DNA of 64,000 nt. Source: Actinostola sp. cb2023. Lineage: Eukaryota; Cnidaria; Anthozoa; Actiniaria; Actinostolidae. Location of the stretch: NCBI GenBank assembly GCA_033675265.1, contig JAUJYZ010000403.1, positions 62,001-126,000 on the forward strand, in the 5' to 3' direction. A program made the position numbers and the translations under genes. This document shows, piece by piece, positions 10,304-20,402 of this stretch (position 1 is its first letter; every line of letters begins with the position of its first letter). The notes beneath the pieces were generated by a model, which saw nothing but the letters and a program-made list of their open reading frames with translations, made no database searches and was not told where the DNA came from.

Positions 10304-10858
10304 GTAAGAATGTCTATATAATAAAAAGAAAATTACACGTTGGCTTGAAGATATGAAGTTTATCTTCTCGTGGTAAAAATATTAGGAGATACTCTATGTC
10401 AGCAATAACAAACAAACTGCCCTACAAATTTAAAAGTACGAGTGTTGGAATAGTTGTAAATAGCTTAAGTAATCTTCATTTACAGTTAAGTCAAATATAT
10501 ATGCATAAGTAATTAGCAGGCTAATCTTCAAAAGAATGCTTTGGGGACTAATAACGACAGCAAGTATAAAGTGATATCATCCATATTGGGCACTTGGCAG
10601 CCCACAATGCAATGAATGATTGCTTTTATTATTACCTATTTGTTTGTTGCCTGATTATTGGGTTCTACTCAGATTTACACATATTAATGACTTACTACTT
10701 TTACTTGAACATTATCTCTTTTATCTCCAAAGTGTCTAGGCTCGAAATACTTACATTTTCACATGGCGTTTAAATACATATACAGTCCTTACTAGCTAGT
10801 TTACTCTCAGTAACTAAGAAGTGTTTCTGAGAACATTAGCAGATATTTGAATACTTAC

Positions 10859-11336
10859 CTCCCATTTTTCTATTGTGTGAATCTGGCATTTATCAACATG
10901 AATGCATTTGCAACAATTGAAGCACAGGAAACGCATTGGGCACTCAAGACAACGATACAACATTTCTTCTTCACTGCAAATTTGGCAAAGGTCGACGGCA
11001 CAGAGGCCTTCTTCTTCAACGGCAGCTTCAAAGAAATGGCTTCGTAAAGCTTCCCAAGCAGCAGTGTTTCTTTCTTTTTCCTCTTGTCATATGCCTGGCT
11101 ATTCGTTACTGTATCGGAATTTGTGGTCAAATTTGTAGTCTCTGCCTGCACAGGATGGGAACATCATCGTTTCCCATTTCATCGTCAAGATCAGGCAAAT
11201 CTTGAGCTGATGGTGTGGCAATGTGATCTCGAAGATCACTTCTTTCAAAATAACCTTCTTCTCCATCAGAAACAAAGGTTTTGACCACAGATTTTCTACC
11301 GACGCCAGCCTTTCTTCTGTAGAATCGGAACGCCAT
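10859..11336 (-). pseudogene. KDZ-transposase-type Cys-cluster exon, frameshifted
   Basis: Minus strand: ATG at 11336 opens MAFRFYRRKAGVGRKSVVKT and closes at 11127. Two frames later the strand reads AAWEALRSHFFEAAVEEEGL followed by C-x5-C-x2-C and further Cys/His pairs (YRCLECPMRFLCFNCCKCIH), ending IHTIEKW at a GTAAGT donor. The motif 'C..C....YRC..C....C..C...H.....H..E.W' matches the CxC cysteine clusters that precede KDZ (Kyakuja/Dileera/Zisupton) transposases. The change of frame, in an A-rich run near 11070 and again near 11127, indicates decay unless an unseen intron lies between. The catalytic domain is not in this window. Confidence 0.55.
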
Positions 11337-12056
11337 TTTGAGTGTTATTGGTAGCATTTGTTTAACAGTAGAGTTCGCAGTCCTCTTACTCACAACTCAT
11401 CAGATGTTGGACTGGACTCAACAGACATTCAACACCAGTTTTATGACTGAACTCAACGTGCGAGGCTGCTAGCCACTAACTGGACTACCCTGCTGTTCTT
11501 ATTTAATTTTAAATAAAGGTGTCTATATATCTATCTATACTTTTGGATTTAATTTTTTCAAGTGAAATTAAAATAATATTGTCACAATTTTGACAACAGG
11601 TTGGCAGGAAACTCTCCTTTGATTCATCCCAGAAATATGACAGTTCACAAAATCTTGATCCATGCCAAATGTCTTTGTATGGAACATCATTTTGGTTAAT
11701 TTATACAATGTTCTTTCTCTGTCCAGTATGCCAAATGGTCAACAATGTTATTTGTACTGAGGTATATTGATTTCATGTTTATATTCAGTATAAAATCATC
11801 AGCACATCTATCTTTGGGATTGTACATTAGTAAAATGCATTTCAATTTTGCAAAATTTATGTTTTTCTGAGAGAATTTTCACATTTTGTTTGTGTCGGAA
11901 GCTGTTTCACTCTAGTGCCTTGTGAAAATACACAAATTTGAAAGTGTTGCAACGCAATGAAAAACTCTACAATCGCATTAAATTTGGCATATGGAGCAAG
12001 AACAACATATCATAAGCAAGGCTGTGATTTTAAAATTGTCCAAATTATGCATGTCA

Positions 12057-12341
12057 TTACAGCGAAAATCCTTGTATCGCGACCTTTCGTTTTGAAAACT
12101 TCAGTTGGATTTTGGGTTTTTCTGTTCTGACAATCACTATATATGTTCATTTCTTGAGTACAAAGTTAACTCAGCATAAACATCATTATTTAAAGTACTA
12201 AATAGTGACATTTCTATTGTTTTGTATTGTATTTAGTACTAATTAATGCAAAAATATATATTGGCGGAACAGAAAAATCCAAAATCCAGCTGAAGTTTAT
12301 ACAAAACGAAAGGTCGCGCGATACAAGGATTTTCGCAGTAA
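12057..12341. mobile_element. MITE, about 285 bp
   Basis: The left end TTACAGCGAAAATCCTTGTA is mirrored at the right end, and the inverted arms are about 75 bases long (through GGATTTT-GG-TTTTTCTGTTC). The AT-rich interior has no gene. It sits between the KDZ-like exon and the SANT/Myb-like exon. The rest of 11340-12500 shows no gene. Confidence 0.8.
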
Positions 12342-12507
12342 GATTTGTCTTCGATCTCTTTGTCACAGAATGAAAAAATACAAAATTTCAAATCGGGTGG
12401 TTAAATCTTACAGAGACAGCCTCTTAATGTAGTACTAGATGTGTCTGTTGGACAAAGAAGTTCAGTAATTAATTTTTAATTCTCCATGACATTGCTGGCT
12501 TGATCAC

Positions 12508-12912
12508 TTAATGTACTACTAGATGTGTCTGTTGGACAATGGCATAGTAATGTGTTTGGTTATCATGAGTGCTGAAATGGGTTGGATAAACAATAGTGAA
12601 ATAGTTACTGTCATCCAAGTCTTTGACTGCGTCCTCAGAGAGTGGTCGCTCAGAGAGATCAGTTGACTGTATTTTTATTATACGTACGTCATCCTTGTCT
12701 GATGCTGTAATGGCCAAGTTAACCAGGTTTACTTTGAGAAGTTGAGTGATTTTGTCCACTGTCACTGAAGTTGATGTTGATGCAGTTGATTCCATTGAAG
12801 TGCCCATGTCATTGTATGTCGGGATAACCAACAATTTGACTTTCTCTAAAACTCTTTCATACATCTGCTCGAGATGTACAACTTTAAGTATCTGCCAGTT
12901 TAAATTAATCAA
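12508..12912 (-). CDS. Unrecognised exon downstream of SANT/Myb-like exon
   Basis: A 134-codon minus-strand frame with a mixed, protein-like composition: VHLEQMYERVLEKVKLLVIP, a Ser/Thr stretch, VTVDKITQLLKVNLVNLAIT, then SERPLSEDAVKDLDDSNYFT. A GTACGT donor candidate lies within it near 12686. It directly follows the SANT/Myb-like exon on the same strand, 8 bases into its end, so it may be a later exon of the same gene. No domain is recognised. Confidence 0.35.
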   Translation of the reverse strand: MINLNWQILKVVHLEQMYERVLEKVKLLVIPTYNDMGTSMESTASTSTSVTVDKITQLLKVNLVNLAITASDKDDVRIIKIQSTDLSERPLSEDAVKDLDDSNYFTIVYPTHFSTHDNQTHYYAIVQQTHLVVH

Positions 12913-13220
12913 TACAATTCTTCCATGTCTATAATCTCCATGATCGCTTGATCGACCTCAAATATTTCTGGAGATATGTCACTTTGTTTCTCTTCATCTT
13001 TCATTCTCCTGTTGAAATTTTTAATAAGAATGGCGATGTGATCCCGTACCGATCTTCTATCAACAACGAATCTTGGTTTATCGGTGGAGTTGAGATTGCC
13101 ACTTATGGTTCCCCATAAGTTTCTTCTTTCGGTGGAACTTTTCGGAGTTGTGTACGGGTTTACGACAAGTATTTCTATGCATATATAAGAGTGTATGTCA
13201 TGTTCTTTTGTCCAATTCAT
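12909..13220 (-). CDS. SANT/Myb-like DNA-binding exon (Harbinger-associated type)
   Basis: From MNWTKEHDIH at 13220 the frame reads ILVVNPYTTPKSSTERRNLW, then GNLNSTDKPRFVVDRRSVRD and SDISPEIFEVDQAIMEIIDM before a stop at 12909. This follows the same template as the protein at 49164-49859 ('--NPY--K..ER---W--I--NLN----P-F-V--RSVRD+---L ... ----I-P----D--+-+II'). This Myb-like family usually accompanies PIF/Harbinger transposases. It ends earlier than the 49 kb copy, just after the acidic helix. A Harbinger-like terminal repeat at 13712-13740 supports an element origin. Confidence 0.55.
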   Translation of the reverse strand: MNWTKEHDIHSYICIEILVVNPYTTPKSSTERRNLWGTISGNLNSTDKPRFVVDRRSVRDHIAILIKNFNRRMKDEEKQSDISPEIFEVDQAIMEIIDMEELY

Positions 13221-13750
13221 AATTCTAAAGAAATCACAAAGAATGGAAAAATTATAAACTCGTCTGAGCTTGTGTGTACAGCACAACATTATGAAAAGAC
13301 ATACAATCACTTTACCGTTTGCTAAAACGGAAAATTTTGAAAATAATAAAGACAGAAGAATTGATCACTTACTTACTCTGCCTTTGACTTTGTGGGCTTG
13401 CTCATGATTAGTTTGAACAAAATAGGTACCTGGAAGCAAAGGGGGAAAAAACACTTAAAAATCTACTCGATATCGGCAAACCTCAGCTAAAAATCAAAGA
13501 TAATTTATTGCTGAAATAGTTTGTTTTCAAAATCACCGACATATCAAAGGATTTCTTGGAGAAAAGTAAGTATTTATACTCACGTTTTCGGTACAACTTC
13601 AAAGCACATGGAATGGCGTCGTAGACGTGACGGCAACGCGAAGGAAGCTTCTACTTGACATGCGCAAACTGACATATTCACTTCCGTTGACGTCGTACGT
13701 CGTGTTTTGCTCCTCGCGTCGTCGAATCTTAAAGTCCCTAATAATAACAA

Positions 13751-14060
13751 CATCACATCACATCACACTGATCACATCACACGGATCACATCACACGGAT
13801 CACAGACACTGATCACAGCACACTGATCACATCACACTGATCACAGCACACTGATCACAGCACACTGATCACAGCACACTGATCACAGCACACTGATCAC
13901 AGCACACTGATCACAGACACTGATCACAGCACACTGATCACATCACACTGATCACATCGCACTGATCACATCACACTGATCACATCACACTGATCACATC
14001 ACACTGTTCACATCACACTGATCACATCACACTGATCACATCACACTGATCACATCACAT
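13751..14060. repeat. 14-bp minisatellite, array 1
   Basis: Repeats of GATCACATCACACT with variants GATCACAGCACACT and GATCACAGACACT. Each unit carries a GATC. The matching array in unit 2 is at 14627-14866. Confidence 0.95.
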
Positions 14061-14117
14061 AATAATAATAATAATAATCACATCACATGCATTAAATATA
14101 TTTATGAACAATCTTAC

Positions 14118-14486
14118 ATGTGATGAGAAGGTCACCATTGTCATTGATGGTATTGGTTGGGGCAATTGCCTGGTAGAATCCATTTACAAAGGCATCCCTA
14201 TCATGAAATGAATGATCATGCAGAATCTTGTCACAGGCCAAGCAGATTTGCTTTCCATTACAAGAATGGCATCTTATGACTATCTTGCCAACATTACAAT
14301 GGGTACACACGTCTGATTTTCCCTCCTCCTTAACCACTTCTTGGAAAAGTTGGGTACGGCAGTTATCCCAATTGTCATTGAGAGCGAACATCCTGTCGTC
14401 CCAATATTTGCAAGAAGGCACATTTGGGAAAGACTCAATCATGTCTTTGCACCTCTTTATGGTGTCTTCTAAACTATCTTCTGTCC
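14118..14486 (-). CDS. Cys/His-cluster exon, KDZ-associated CxC type, copy 1
   Basis: The exon starts after TTATAG at 14486 and ends at a GTAAGA donor at 14118. It reads TEDSLEDTIKRCKDMIESFP, then KYWDDRMFALNDNWDNCRTQ, VCTHCNVGKIVIRCHSCNGK and ICLACDKILHDHSFHDRDAF, ending near TNTINDNGDL. The C-x2-C, C-x2-C, C-x2-C-D and H...FHDR spacing matches the CxC Cys/His cluster placed before KDZ transposases; B-box-like folding is an alternative. The frame is open throughout. Confidence 0.55.
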
Positions 14487-14626
14487 CTATAACAAATTAT
14501 GAACGGTTTAGCCTTTGTTTTTATATCATTGACATGCGCAAACTGACATATTCACTTCCGTTGACGTCGTACGTCGTGTTTTGCTCCTTGCGTCGTCGAA
14601 TCTTAAAGTCCCTAATAATAACAACA

Positions 14627-14866
14627 TCGCATCACATCACACTGATCACATCACACTGATCACATCACACGGATCACATCACACTGATCACATCACACTG
14701 ATCACATCACACGGATCACATCACACTGATCAATCACACTGATCACATCACACTGATCACATCCCACTGATCACATCCCACTGATCGCATCACACTGATC
14801 ACATCACACTGATCACATCACACTGATCACATCACACTGATCACATCACACTGATCACATCACATA
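14627..14866. repeat. 14-bp minisatellite, array 2
   Basis: Same 14-bp unit as array 1, with fewer of the CACAGCAC variants. The two arrays therefore diversified after the duplication, or copied different progenitor units. Confidence 0.95.
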
Positions 14867-14919
14867 ATAATAATAATAATCACATCACATGCATTAAATA
14901 TATTTATGAACAATCTTAC

Positions 14920-15256
14920 ATGTGATGACAAGGTCACCATTGTCATTGATGGTATTGGTTGGGGCAATTGCCTGGTAGAATCCATTTACAAAGGCATCCC
15001 TATCATGAAATGAATGATCGTGCAGAATCTTGTCACAGGCCAAGCAGATTTGCTTTCCATTACAAGAATGGCATCTTATGGTTATTTTGCCAACTTTACA
15101 ATGGGTAAACTTGGAAAATTTGGATACGGCAGTTATCCCAATTGTCATTGAGAGCGAACATCCTGTCGTCCCAATATTTGCAAGAAGGCACATTTGGGAA
15201 AGACTCCATCATGTCTTTGCATCTCTTTATGGTGTCTTCTAAACTCTCTTCTGTCC
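14920..15256 (-). pseudogene. Cys/His-cluster exon, copy 2 (deleted)
   Basis: Duplicate of the exon at 14118-14486. About 33 bases around 'FQEVVKEEGKSDVCTHC' are missing. This shifts the frame and removes one cysteine of the first pair, so the downstream part (HCKVGKITIRCHSC onward) lies in a different frame from the upstream part. The remaining cluster and the GTAAGA donor are conserved. It is probably non-functional. Confidence 0.6.
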
Positions 15257-15299
15257 CTATAACAAATTATGAACAGTTTAGCCTTTGTTTTTATATCAT

Positions 15300-15900
15300 T
15301 TTATAAGTTTGAATTCAATGAACCAGGGGTTAATGTTTTACATTTTTTGGGGTTTCCTTGTCAACAGTAATTTTAATTTATTGCATCTGAGATAGAGCCG
15401 TTAAAAATCCTCTGGCTGGCTGATGGACCAACAAATTTGAAAATCCAGACTGCATGGGTACATGTTACCCTAACCCTAACCCCACAAATACCTGCTTCAC
15501 GAAGCCAAACATTCCATTCCATTCCCACGAGCAAAAACGTAAAATATACCCCTATCCCAGAAAGAAACAGTGATTTTTATACCCTTAGTAGTTGTTCCAG
15601 AGTCTGATGCTAAAACCATACCCGGCTGTCGAGCTGCATGCGCACATCCTCATATTACCCATTCCTGGTCCCCAACAGGATTACCTTATAAAATTCTTGT
15701 CATACCTGTCTTGAACAGATCTTCAGTCATCTCAACATCATTGCTTTCTACTGAAACACTCTCTGAATCTAAAATAAGAAAATTTCAATAGCGCATAAGT
15801 ACAGTAGATACCGACTAATGTGATGGTACCTGAAAACACAACTCAATCCTCAACTTTCTTGCCATTTAGTCTTTGAATAGAAAACAGCTTTTACAGTCTC
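15300..15900. other. No gene seen; short CCCTAA run
   Basis: No supported gene. At 15469-15483 there are two copies of CCCTAA, too few to be a telomere. Confidence 0.6.
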
Positions 15901-15924
15901 TTTTTCTAAATTTTATATTATAAA

Positions 15925-16440
15925 ACAAATAGACGATGGCTCTCCATGCTTCTCTAGCATAATAATGCACACTGAGGTCTTAAAAAGCTGCTGAATGCAC
16001 TTGCGTTCCGATTGTACATGTACATCCAATTCCAGCGTTTTAAGACCTTGGTGTGTATTGTTATGCTTTGCAAAATAACTATGATATAACATGCTCAGAT
16101 TGGACAAAGGAAGCATATTCCGCATGCTCTATGAGAGCACACATAAAGCACGCACAGATATTCAAACATTTTTGCAATGGAAAACATTGAAGACTTGCCT
16201 TAAAATCGTAATTATATTTTATGGAAGAAATATAAAACTCGGCAGCTACATGTATGCTCTATTGAGTTATAGAAGATGACTCTGCACGCTTCTATACAAA
16301 AATAATGCACACAGGTCTTCAAAGCTGCTAGGGGATGCACGAGCGGAACGCGAGTGCATTCAGCAGCTTTCAAGACTTCAGAAGTATATTATTTTTGTAT
16401 AGAAGCACGGATCGAAAGTCATCTTCTATTCGATTTATAA
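15925..16440. repeat. Two related foldback sequences
   Basis: Segment 16273-16430 is an imperfect palindrome (CTTCTATACAAAAATAATGC against its complement). Around 15930-16080 lies a diverged relative with the same 'GCTGCTGAATGCAC' and 'AATAATGCACAC' phrases. Small reading frames here arise from the repeat. The following stretch to about 17060 is AT-rich with no gene seen, apart from a short dyad at 16500-16600. Confidence 0.65.
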
Positions 16441-17067
16441 TGTAAAACTAGTTTTAAACAGGATTTTCGCTTTCTTTTCGCTGCTCCATGCTTCTATTTA
16501 TCAATTAGTCAATGAGCGTCAATGCGCCCATTGCGTTATATAGCGTTATATAGCGTCTATAGCGCTATGGGTGCATGGAGGCGAGTTGACTAATAATTAT
16601 TGATTTATAATATGGCATCTAGATCTTCAAGCTTGCAGCAGCCCATGGGGAAATTAAGTTCATAGCAATTTTAGCCAATGAGCATTACAGTGCTGTCATT
16701 TTCATTCATTTGTTGTTGTTGTTGGATTGCTTATATTATAATTACCGGTATTTTTAAAATAATTAATCGATTTCAATTAATTTAACTAATTTTTTGATTG
16801 ATATAAACGATTTATCGATTGGATATCCGATCATCGATTACGCCGGGATGCAAATTATACATGGCATTACAATATCTATTGTATTGATCTTTGTTAAAGC
16901 CGATGATGTCTATTTAACCAAAGAGAATTGTGCTACGGATTCTGGTATTCGCAGAAGGAACAGGCGTTTGCAATTGCATAATTTTCCAAACCGTCCTGTT
17001 TAGTTAAACCACTTTAATTAAGCCTTGGTGTGAACAAGGTGTATGCAGGGAAGTGCTAAATTACTGA

Positions 17068-17340
17068 TTAAAAATGCAGTTTATAGTATTTCTTATCGAA
17101 GCCATCGCCAGTACTGGCAGTAGTCGCCTCATTTGGCAAATAATCTGAGAATCGAGGTTTATATGGGTGCTTTGAACATGATCTTCTTCCTGTTTCGGGA
17201 TCCGTGTGGAATTCATAGTGACATGGGCGTCTGGCTTTCTTGGGAGGTTTTGTAGCTTTCAAAAACTCCTTAGCTTGTTCCATTATAGTTTTACGATCGG
17301 ATTGTCGATCTAAATCTGTTCTTTTACTGCCAGACGCCAT
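17068..17340 (-). CDS. Small basic protein or terminal exon, unknown
   Basis: ATG at 17340 gives a 90-residue product starting MASGSKRTDLDRQSDRKTIM, with KKARRPCHYEFHTDPETGRR and a terminal GDGFDKKYYKLHF before the stop at 17068. It is basic and has one Cys-bearing 'DPETGRR-C' segment. The exon at 17672-17907 carries a similar 'LRDPVGERQTHC' segment on the same strand, so the two may be related N-terminal modules. A 'GGCGGA/GGCGTC' first-codon context (ATGGCG) is typical of start exons here. No family is recognised. Confidence 0.4.
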   Translation of the reverse strand: MASGSKRTDLDRQSDRKTIMEQAKEFLKATKPPKKARRPCHYEFHTDPETGRRSCSKHPYKPRFSDYLPNEATTASTGDGFDKKYYKLHF

Positions 17341-17671
17341 TTTGGATATATTGGCAATTAATGCTAGTTCCCAGTTTATCCCAGATCGAATATTGCCCTC
17401 CAAAACAATGATAATGGTTGATTTGAGGCGATTTGGCAAATAATGATAATCATTGTTTTGAGGAAGAGATTGTGTTGGACGCTGTGGGAAAAGTCCTTTA
17501 GGTAAGTGGTAACAGAACAACAACAAGCACTACACCACGGAGAAAGGACAACTTCGAGTTAATTTTACTTGTAAATATTTTTTAGCGTGGTGCCCGATAA
17601 TAGAATCTGCCCGATAATAGATGCCAATACCTTATATTAAGCTTATAATTCGCCAAAATGTTCTTACTTAC

Positions 17672-17907
17672 CTTGTAAAATTACTTGCTCAGTTGAATCA
17701 GAGATTGTGCTACTTTTTATAAGCTTAGTTTTCTTTGAAGCTCTTGATGCTGGTCGATATTTGCAGTGTGTTTGACGTTCTCCAACTGGATCTCGCAAGA
17801 ACACGTACTCAACATGCTTTTTCTGTTTTGCTGGTTTTAAAGAGGAAGCTAACGCTTCGCAATGCTTCAAGGCTCAAATTTTTCACGTTTTCGATTGCTC
17901 TCCGCCA
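17672..17907 (-). pseudogene. Candidate first exon with one frameshift
   Basis: ATG at 17907 opens MAESNRKREKFEP and meets a TGA. In the next frame the strand continues LKHCEALASSLKPAKQKKHV, EYVFLRDPVGERQTHCKYRP and a Ser/Lys-rich tail, ending at CAAG|GTAAGT (17672). The strong donor and the continuing frame point to an exon that has lost or gained a base near 17868. The product is unknown. Confidence 0.35.
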
Positions 17908-19291
17908 TCTTTTAAACTGGCACGATCACATCGGTCACATGAGTCGAAACGTCAAATAATTATAATGGTTAATTCAAGAAGGATTGCTATTTAAGAATTA
18001 TAGTTAATTCAACCGGGAGGACATGTTGACCTGTCAAACTCGTCTGCCATCTTGTTATTGCGGAAGAAAGGGCCTTGGGGCCGATGTGTGTGGGTACCAA
18101 TCTTCCGCACCGTTGAAGATCTTAGGGGGCTGGGGAGGAGGAAGGGGTCAAGTCGCAGCGAGGAACGCCTGGAAACTGCCGGTCAAAGGGGGAAGTCGTA
18201 AGTCAGAATTCGTAAGTGGAAAGTGGTTATTCGCCAGTTACGACTTTTCACTTACGACTTTAGGTGGCCATCCTCGGCCACTGTAGATAAAACACTTGTT
18301 TATTAAACAGTACATACATATATAATATATATAACAACAATACAAATTTAACATTTCGACGTATGTTCATCGCCATTATGAAGCCTAATTCAATGATACT
18401 GAAAGGTACTAGATATATAGTGAAGGAACATGTTGGAATGAAAAACAATTACGTAATAATTAAAATGAAATGAAAAGAGTCCCTAAGGGACTAAAGTAAA
18501 CGATGCAATCAAGTAAAAAGTTTGGAACGGATAGAATCACTTTGAATATTATGATTAGGTTGTAAGTCCTTAATAAAAAGCATTTCATATATTATACAAT
18601 CGAACTTGTTAGTGCATTTCTTAAGAGATCATATTTACAAATATGAGATAAAACTAAAATTTACTGGCAAGGGGGGTATCTCCGATTTTCTTTTAATTCC
18701 GCACAGTGTTAGCCTATTATATATCTAAATTCGCTGTGCAGTTAGTTTCGAAAAATATTTTTTAATTTTCGAGAAATTCGTCATAAACGAAGTCCTCTTG
18801 AAATCGACTCGAAACACGTCAGAATTAGAGACACATTTAACGAGCTCGGAAATAAGGAAAATAACAGTACTGCTCTTAAAAACCATACGACCTTCTTTCT
18901 CACTCTCTAAATACTAGATTGCGTGATTTTGAGGTGAATTGCGTTATGTTTCATGAGCGAATTATTTTTTTTGGCGAGGCATACATTTTAACTCGCCGAA
19001 AGTATCTATTCAACAAAGCTAATTTTCACCAGGCGATAAACCTTCAAATCTTTCTGGCCTGCGCTTGTGAACTCTATGGATGATCATCTTTTCATATATG
19101 TAAACATTTCCTTGGGCAAATAATGTAGCGATTAGCTATAGCTGCCGAAAGTTGGTGAAAATGTGTTATTTACTTGACCTTTACAGGTCAATATCTCATA
19201 GCAAGTGTAGTATGAAAATACCTATCTGATCTTCAATCACTAGTTTTGGCGAATAAAATACACCAAAATCAAATCACTATGAAGCTCTTAC

Positions 19292-19530
19292 CTCAATGAT
19301 ACGGATATGGACTTGAGAAACGTCAGTTTTATTGTAATCCCATGGTCTTCCTTTTCGACTGTCTATTTATAACTTTCGATGAATGTTCAAAATGTCAAAA
19401 GTTTGACCGTATTTTTAGCGTACCTTCCCATTCCTCTTCTGATACGGTAAATGCGTAGAGGTTCAATAGGCCCATTTGTTTTTACGTTACTTTGTTCTTG
19501 AATTGTAGCTGTACTGTCGCAATTCTTCAT
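19292..19530 (-). CDS. Two-exon N-terminal gene fragment in left arm
   Basis: Exon 1 (19530-19424) starts MKNCDSTATIQEQSNVKTNG and contains EPLRIYRIRRGMG. Exon 2 (19358-19292) reads RKGRPWDYNKTDVSQVHIRI and ends at a GTAAGA donor. The phase matches at the junction (AG|T). Exon 2 lies wholly inside the inverted arm, so an identical exon sits at 23088-23154 on the plus strand. Later exons would lie outside the element and are not seen. The family is unknown. Confidence 0.4.
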
Positions 19531-19840
19531 TGATTAGAACTAGACAAACAAACGTAAATTATGCAAATTACTGCAATAGGGATGATTGACAGAGCGAGAA
19601 GGCTTCCTTGAAATTTTAAGTTAGGGAAATTTATCAGATTGATATCAGTATTAATATATTTAAATTGAAGAAAAGTAAGATAGATACCTAGCAAAAAGAG
19701 TAAAAGTCGAAGACTATATAATTTAAAACAATTTCTTTTTTACTTCTGAAAAAATGGAGCTGCAAAAATGATACATAACTCCCGTCCCCACCTACCTGGG
19801 GTGTTTTGGTCACCTTACAATAAAAACATTTAAAATCAGT

Positions 19841-20257
19841 TCATTATTGGAAGCTTGCTGTTCGTTCAAATCTCTTGTTGGTGGCCGTCAGTGTAGTTTC
19901 GATCCAAAAGACAAAAAGCGACAAACTCAGATAATACCTTTACTTTCCACGAAGGATATTTCCAGGCATAAGTCTACTCTGACCTTTTCAGGTCCACAAA
20001 ATGAAATCGATCTCATTCTTTGTCGGACATTTTTATTCACCGAGCCAGCTCATCTAAATTCCATGACAATATGTCCGTATCATCGAGCTTCACTTGGAAT
20101 AGGATGGACGCGAGGATCCAGCACAAGGTGTAGAGTTCCCCAAACCATTTCTGGTCATAACAAAGCAAGGCAAGCACCTGGCCAAAGGGTGATCGAGGAC
20201 TGGGAAAGGAAGAATCTTGGATCATATTACATCGTACTGGTTTGTTTGTACCAGTAG
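19841..20257 (+). CDS. Cys-rich exon of unknown multi-copy family
   Basis: A 136-codon plus-strand frame: [40 protein letters not shown], then the Cys/His motif [20 protein letters not shown] and [14 protein letters not shown], with a stop at 20255-20257. The 'CP-HR--LG--W-----C--P' arrangement suggests a small metal-binding domain that I recall from unnamed cnidarian proteins. It lies inside the palindrome loop, just before the 17-bp satellite. No clear ATG is found, so an upstream exon is expected, possibly with an acceptor near 19835. Confidence 0.45.
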   Translation, partial: SLLEACCSFKSLVGGRQCSFDPKDKKRQTQIIPLLSTKDISRHKSTLTFSGPQNEIDLILCRTFLFTEPAHLNSMTICPYHRASLGIGWTRGSSTRCRVPQTISGHNKARQAPGQRVIEDWERKNLGSYYIVLVCLYQ

Positions 20258-20402
20258 GTTCAGGTGCGTTCAATGACATGCAGCTTCAGTTGTTGTTTAC
20301 GGGATGACATTTATAGAGGAGAGTCCAAAACAAATGTCAGATCAGTCAATAAGTGATCACATGAGCAAACTAACTTTGGTGGTAAGTTTATTTTACAATC
20401 AT

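Larger units (their letters stand above)
13655..15300. repeat. Tandem duplication, two units of about 0.8 kb
   Basis: Unit 1 (13655-14528) and unit 2 (14529-15300) each contain, in order, a Harbinger-like end (GACATGCGCAAACTGACATA to AGTCCCTAATAATAAC), a (GATCACATCACACT)n minisatellite, an AAT run and a CxC exon on the minus strand. The unit offset is 874 bases at the left edge and 770 at the right, because the minisatellite and exon differ in length. Confidence 0.9.

Noticed and set aside
10936..11205. Plus-strand frames over the KDZ-like exon
   Set aside because: Antisense shadows without splice context or family match.
13751..14060. CRISPR-like array
   Set aside because: Units are contiguous 14-bp repeats with no unique spacers, and the DNA is eukaryotic.
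15469..15483. Telomere repeat CCCTAA
   Set aside because: Only two copies, internal, and surrounded by ordinary sequence.
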